64,000 nt of DNA from Parascedosporium putredinis (lineage: Eukaryota > Ascomycota > Sordariomycetes > Microascales > Microascaceae). A program made the position numbers and the translations under genes. The stretch is taken from positions 2,108,001-2,172,000 of the forward strand of contig CASHTG010000015.1 in assembly GCA_949357655.1 (NCBI GenBank). The letters run 5' to 3'. Below the pieces are notes generated by a model. That model made no database searches and had not been told where the DNA came from. It worked only from the letters and a program-made list of their open reading frames with translations. This document shows, piece by piece, positions 58,601-64,000 of the stretch (its first letter is position 1; the number at the start of each line of letters is the position of its first letter).

Positions 58601-60522
58601 GGCCCAGCGGCGGCTTCTCTGCCATGGACTCGCGATACACCAGCCGCGAGCTCGTTGGTGGAACCTCAAAAGAGATGGCCTTCCCACTTAACTCCCCCAA
58701 AAGAAGAAAAAAGAACAAGGGAAAAAAACCGCTGCATCCAGGATCAATACTTCCACAATCGACAACTGGTGGCGGCGGGATGGGCTGTCGGTTCTGCTTG
58801 TACACAAGTGATCACTGGACTGGATGTTTCTAGGTTGTACTGTACTGGCACACCCACTTATCTTCACCATGGCTAGGCTGGTGCTTCGCCAATTGATCAA
58901 TCCATCCATGGATGTGCCTATGGTCAACCTTCCCAGCCAAGCCAGCCAAGCAGCTTCCTTGTTAGAGAGGGTTACCAGTGCCGCTGTCCCACATGTCATC
59001 TATCGATCGATGGGAAATCTTGGGAGGGGTGACATGAGGATAGGCGGAGCTACTTGGTCAGTCAGGAGCGAAGACGTTTGCCTTCCCCACCTCAAACACG
59101 GGAAAGAGTCTTATTTTTGGTTGTAGGAAGTGAACCGTCCATCCACAAGGCGGTTTTGCGGTCAGGGAATGGGCGCCTCATCCACCCTCGCGTCCAGTGC
59201 ATATTCAAGGTGGCGTCTACTTGTAGAATCCAGAAGTCCGTGGGAAAAAGATAGCGAAGGGCAAAGGTCAAGGTTCCTCTACCCGAGTACCGCGAGCGAG
59301 GTGCGGGGATGGCATTGCCTCTCGTCTCAAAGTGACTGCTGAGGTACCCCCAAGCCCAGGCGCAAGTTCGCCTCCTCCCCCATTCGAAGGAGGTGGGTGT
59401 ATGGAGTCGAAGTGCCATTAGCTGGCTCCCTTGAAGCCTCGCCCCTCAGTCCCCCTTCCCCCAGCTTTATCCAGGTGGTCTCCTGTCTGGCCGTCTGGCT
59501 GGTCTGGCGATAATTCCACATTCAAATTGACCAGTATTTAGACAGGGCACAGAGCTGGTCTTGGCTTCCCAGCTTGCTACAATGGTAGCTGTGTACTTCG
59601 TAACTCCATCGGCTGTTGAACACTGCTGCTGCCATGGAGAATGAAGCGTTAAGCATTCCATCAAAGTAGCTACAAATACATACACGGCCGAGTTAGGGGA
59701 TGCGATCAAGCTGTAATACTAATATTTCAAGTTGGGAGCCGGGACTAGAAGGGTTGAGCGTACTGGCTTGGGAGCTGGAGCGCCGTCCTTCCGGCCTCGA
59801 GCCCCATGGCTCTTTTTGTCTTTTCTTTTTCTTTTTCTTTTCTTCTTTTCTCTCTTTTTTCTTCGCGTCTTCGCTTCTCTCCTCAGGCCCTCGAAAACCA
59901 TTGGTCCCCTTTCCCTGTTCCTCCACAGTCACCTATTAGCGTCCCATTGATCCCTTGACCTGCCCTTCCCCCTTCGCCTTATTGTCCCCTTTCCCTGCAC
60001 TCCTCATCTGCCCCCAAGCAGACCTCTCCATTATCCAACCAGACAGAGACCCCCATCAAACCGCTTCCGCCTCTAGGCGGCAACTACTATCGACCTTTCG
60101 CTTTCGCATCACCTCACCCCCCTTTTGCATCTCCTCCCCGCTACCGAGAACCTGCACTGCTTTATTTTGTCCTGCCCAAATCGAACTCATTCAACTGGGC
60201 GGTCTCATTCCCCTCTCTTCTCCGCACTGGTGATATTATGTCGCCTGGTTCGATCTTTCGCTCGTGTTGAAACGGGAGCGAGATTTAATCCTGCTCCCCT
60301 CTGATCGAGCAAACTTGATCTCCAGCCCACGACCTCACACGGCTCGCTGCTGACCCTTTGCAACTCGTCGTGTTTTCAACTTTTCTCCTTCCTTCTTCCT
60401 TCCCCTTCTTTTCAATCCCCTGACCTTGTTCAGCAACCCCCTCTTTTGGGTCCCCCAATACATTTATTTCAGACGATTTCTTGCTCTTTGATTGAATCCG
60501 CGTGCCGAATCTTTTCGGCGCC
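52610..60522. other. Long gene-less region upstream of OS-1
   Basis: About 7.9 kb, the largest gap in the window. I find no exon, tRNA or transposon remnant. It contains A/T homopolymers (19 A at 54098-54116, T runs near 54460 and 56205, a T/A run near 58005-58030), a near-palindrome built on ATGGATCCAT at about 55712-55738, and from about 59800 a strongly pyrimidine-rich tract leading to the OS-1 start, likely promoter and leader. Frames here are short and low-complexity. Confidence 0.5.
54098..54116. repeat. Poly-A run of 19 bases
   Basis: An uninterrupted run of 19 A on the plus strand in non-coding sequence between the Munc13-like gene and OS-1. Confidence 0.8.
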
Positions 60523-63500
60523 ATGGTCGACGACGGCGCCCTGGCCGCCGCAGCGGCCTTCATACAATCTCTAGCTATTGACGGCAATCACCACGACCCC
60601 CTCCCATCCGACTATGAGTACGACTTCAAACTCCCCGGGCGCGATACGCCAGGCAAGCGTGCTCTCGAGCAAGAACTTGCCAAGGTCGCTATCAGGATTC
60701 ACCAGCTCGAAAACCGAACCCACCCCGTTTCCGCATTTCCCGAAACCCCAAACGAGACTTCCGACTCGGTTTTTGGCGACGATTCAGGATCCTCTTTGTC
60801 AACGAATAGTCGGCCATCCTCCAAGGAGAAGCCAGTTAACTGCAAACAAGGTAGCTCGGACGATCCACTCTTTTTGGCTGGACAGCTGACCGAAGATGCT
60901 CGAGAAGGCTTGCAAGGCTTGCAAGCGCATGTCAAGGACCAGTCCAAATTGATACTTCACCAACGGCAAGAACTCGACGGCATAGATGCCAAATTATCCG
61001 AGCAGAGACAAATGACCGAAAAGGCAATCGCTGCCATCGAGCGAGAGCGCGTCGCAGCACTCGAACGCGAGCTTTGGAAACATCAGAAGGCGAATGAGGC
61101 TTTCCAAAAGGCACTTCGAGAGATTGGTGAAATCGTAACCGCTGTAGCGCGTGGCGATCTCTCCAAGAAGGTTCGCATGAACTCTGTTGAGATGGACCCC
61201 GAGATTACCACCTTCAAACGCACCATCAATACCATGATGGACCAGCTGCAAGTTTTCGCTAGCGAAGTCTCCAGGGTTGCCCGAGAGGTCGGAACCGAAG
61301 GGTTGCTCGGCGGTCAGGCTCGCATCGACGGTGTTGACGGAACTTGGAAAGAGCTGACGGATAACGGTATGCATGCCCGACGTCCCCTCGTGGCGTTCCT
61401 CCAACCCAAAACCTATCATGCTAACTCGTGTCAATTAGTCAACGTCATGGCCCAGAACCTCACGGATCAAGGTACCTAGCCTAAATACCCTTTTGAACAT
61501 TATTGCCAATCCCCTTCGTCCCATTGTTTTGAAGCTAACGAGTGGTGCTCTACTTATCATAGTGCGCGAAATTGCATCGGTTACCACGGCTGTCGCCCAC
61601 GGTGACCTCACGAAGAAGATCGAACGTCCGGCAAAGGGCGAGATCCTCCAACTGCAACAGACTATTAACACCATGGTAGACCAACTTAGAACATTCGCTG
61701 CTGAAGTGACTCGCGTTGCCCGTGATGTCGGTACCGAGGGTATCCTTGGAGGCCAAGCGGACGTCGAGGGTGTCAAGGGCATGTGGAATGATCTCACCGT
61801 CAATGTCAACGCCATGGCCAACAACCTGACTACCCAAGTACGAGATATCATCAATGTCACGACGGCCGTCGCTAAGGGCGACTTGACCCAGAAGGTGCAG
61901 GCCGACTGCCGGGGCGAAATCCTCGAACTCAAATCAACCATCAATTCAATGGTAGACCAGCTCCAACAGTTTGCACGCGAAGTCACAAAGATTGCAAGAG
62001 AGGTCGGCACTGAGGGCCGGCTTGGTGGACAGGCGACCGTCCACGATGTTGAGGGAACCTGGCGAGACCTCACCGAAAATGTGAACGGCATGGCTATGAA
62101 CCTTACAACACAAGTGCGTGAAATTGCCAATGTCACGTCCGCCGTTGCCAAGGGCGATCTCTCGAAAAAGATTTCAGTTCCAGTAAAGGGAGAGATTCTT
62201 GATCTCAAGAATACCATTAACACCATGGTGGATCGCCTTGGTACCTTTGCCTTTGAGGTGAGCAAGGTCGCCAGGGAAGTCGGCACAGACGGTACGCTTG
62301 GCGGCCAGGCCCAAGTCGCAAACGTTGAAGGCAAATGGAAGGACCTCACGGAGAATGTCAACACAATGGCCTCCAACTTGACGGTTCAGGTATGTATACC
62401 CCAAGTCCTCGTCCCGCAGGGGCCGGGCGGGTGTCATGAGCTAACGGGGGTGTGGTTTTCCTCAGGTCCGAAGCATTTCCGAGGTCACACAAGCCATTGC
62501 CAATGGTGATATGAGCCGCAAGATCAAGGTCGAGGCCAAGGGAGAAATACTAGTACTCAAACAGACGATCAATGACATGGTTGATCGCCTCTCCAACTTC
62601 TGCAACGAGGTGCAAAGGGTTGCCAAGGATGTCGGAGTGGACGGTAAGATGGGCGCCCAAGCGAATATAGTCGGCCTAGAGGGGCGTTGGAAGGAGATCA
62701 CTACCGACGTGAACACTATGGCGAGCAATCTGGTAAGCTTAAACATTGGCAAAGACCGCACAAACGAGCTCTCGGTTCCTGAGCTAACGTCCTCTGTAGA
62801 CAACCCAAGTGCGTGCCTTCTCCGACATCACAAATCTAGCCACCGATGGCGATTTCACCAAACTCGTGGATGTTGAAGCATCTGGAGAAATGGATGAGCT
62901 GAAACGGAAAATCAACCTCATGGTTTCGAACCTCCGGGACAGTATCCACCGTAACACCCAAGCTAGGGAAGCCGCCGAGCTTGCCAACAAGACAAAATCC
63001 GAGTTCCTGGCGAACATGTCCCACGAGATTCGAACTCCGATGAATGGCATCATCGGCATGACTCAACTGACCCTGGATACCGATCTCACGCAGTATCAAC
63101 GAGAGATGCTGAATATCGTCCATAACCTGGCCAATAGTTTACTGACAATCATCGATGACATTTTGGATCTTTCCAAGATTGAAGCGCGGAGGATGGTGCT
63201 AGAAGAGATTCCCTTCACCCTCCGCGGCACGGTTTTCAACGCCTTAAAAACACTCGCCGTCAAAGCCAACGAGAAGGTCCTGGATCTCACTTATAAAGTA
63301 GACAGCTCCGTTCCGGACCACTTGATTGGTGACTCCTTCCGTCTCCGTCAAGTCATTCTCAACCTTGTTGGAAATGCCATCAAGTTCACCGAAAATGGCG
63401 AGGTCAGCCTAACAATCAAGAAATTCGGCGCGGACACCACCGAGGGCGAGTACACAATTGAGTTCGTCGTGACAGACACTGGCATTGGCATTGCCCCCGA

Positions 63501-64000
63501 TAAGTTGGACCTCATTTTCGATACCTTCCAGCAAGCTGATGGCTCCATGACGCGCAAGTTTGGCGGCACTGGTCTTGGTCTCTCTATTTCGAAACGCCTG
63601 GTCAACCTCATGGGCGGCGACCTATGGGTAAACAGCAAGTTCGGCACTGGTAGCGAGTTCCACTTTACCTGCCGAGTCAGGGTGGCCCCCGAGGACGTCG
63701 TTCCAAGAATGGACTTCAGCCAGTACAGAGGACACCAGGTCCTTTTCATTGACAAGGCGCAAACCAACTTCGGGCCTAGGATCAAGACTATGCTTGAAGA
63801 GATGGAGCTGGTGCCTATCGTGGTGAAGTCGGAGGAGAGCAAGTCAATTGCCTCGCTTAAGGACCAGTCGAACTTGCCATATGACGTGATCCTAGTCGAC
63901 TCGATTGAGACAGCTCGTCTTTTGAGGGCGGTTGACGACTTCAAGTACTTGCCCATCGTTCTCCTTGCGCCCATCGTACACGTCAGCTTGAAATCGTGTT
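60523..64000 (+). CDS. os-1: Group III hybrid histidine kinase OS-1/NIK1 (3' end cut by window)
   Basis: Five exons are visible: 60523-61366, 61439-61471, 61563-62389, 62466-62732 and 62800 to the window end, 1057 residues without a frameshift. The start MVDDGALAAAAAFIQSLA is the first Met before the conserved N-terminus. Five complete HAMP-containing repeats of about 92 residues (each with a GDL/GDM, TIN.M and G.LG/G.MG pattern) and a partial sixth run from about 200 to 715. The kinase core follows: the phospho-acceptor His near residue 732 in SHEIRTPMNG, the N box RQVILNLVGNAIKFT, G1 DTGIGI and G2 GGTGLGLSIS. The receiver domain lies beyond the window. This cytosolic kinase controls the HOG pathway and is the target of dicarboximide and phenylpyrrole fungicides. 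Exon 2 is only 33 nt. Confidence 0.97.

Noticed and set aside
61435..62376. 313-codon minus-strand frame with internal repeats opposite OS-1
   Set aside because: Its repeats only mirror the HAMP repeats of the kinase on the plus strand.
1..64000. CRISPR array, insertion sequence, bacterial operon, virus-like or toxin genes
   Set aside because: None found; the sequence is intron-rich fungal nuclear DNA with no recognisable mobile or viral coding region.

Overview
The window is a stretch of nuclear core genome from a filamentous ascomycete, most likely a Sordariomycete. The reasons are short spliceosomal introns (about 60-110 nt, mostly GTAAGT/GTATGT donors and YAG acceptors), a group III HAMP-repeat histidine kinase of the OS-1/NIK1 type, a HAM-8-like four-pass membrane protein, a tRNA-Cys with a short intron next to the anticodon, and long pyrimidine-rich leaders. 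I count 14 protein genes, two of them cut by the window edges, and one tRNA gene. No transposon, CRISPR array, secondary-metabolite cluster or virus-like sequence was recognised.

Layout. 1-7 kb: 3' end of a mitochondrial ribosomal protein gene (mL59/MRPL25, +), DPH4 (+), a 14-3-3 gene (-) and the mitochondrial ATPase inhibitor INH1 (+). 7-20.4 kb: nucleoporin NSP1 (-), 6-phosphogluconate dehydrogenase GND1 (+), eIF2-gamma GCD11 (-) and an AP-1 accessory protein of the LAA2 family (-), followed by tRNA-Cys(GCA) (+). 25-33 kb: a HAM-8-like membrane protein (+), a UMP/CMP kinase with a mitochondrial-type N-terminus (+) and eIF3m (-). 35-52.6 kb: CHK2/Rad53-type checkpoint kinase (+), a BAR-PH-ArfGAP protein (-) and a Munc13/UNC13-like C2 protein (+). 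60.5-64 kb: the osmosensing hybrid kinase OS-1 (+), cut by the window end. Between these lie several 2.6-7.9 kb stretches in which I see no gene.

The genes are mostly housekeeping: translation (GCD11, eIF3m, DPH4, mL59), central carbon and nucleotide metabolism (GND1, UMP/CMP kinase), mitochondrial ATP synthase control (INH1), nuclear transport (NSP1), membrane traffic (LAA2, ArfGAP, Munc13-like) and signalling (14-3-3, CHK2, HAM-8, OS-1). They do not form an operon-like pathway; the arrangement looks like ordinary conserved synteny.

The most striking property is not a new system. Ten of the 14 genes carry single-base frameshifts, about 26 in all, nearly every one in a short homopolymer. Counting one base per site restores the reading phase exactly at every downstream splice junction and stop codon. 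This points to residual indel errors in the sequence or assembly rather than to pseudogenes. All affected genes are therefore annotated as genuine genes with probable sequencing errors, and the frameshift positions are given.
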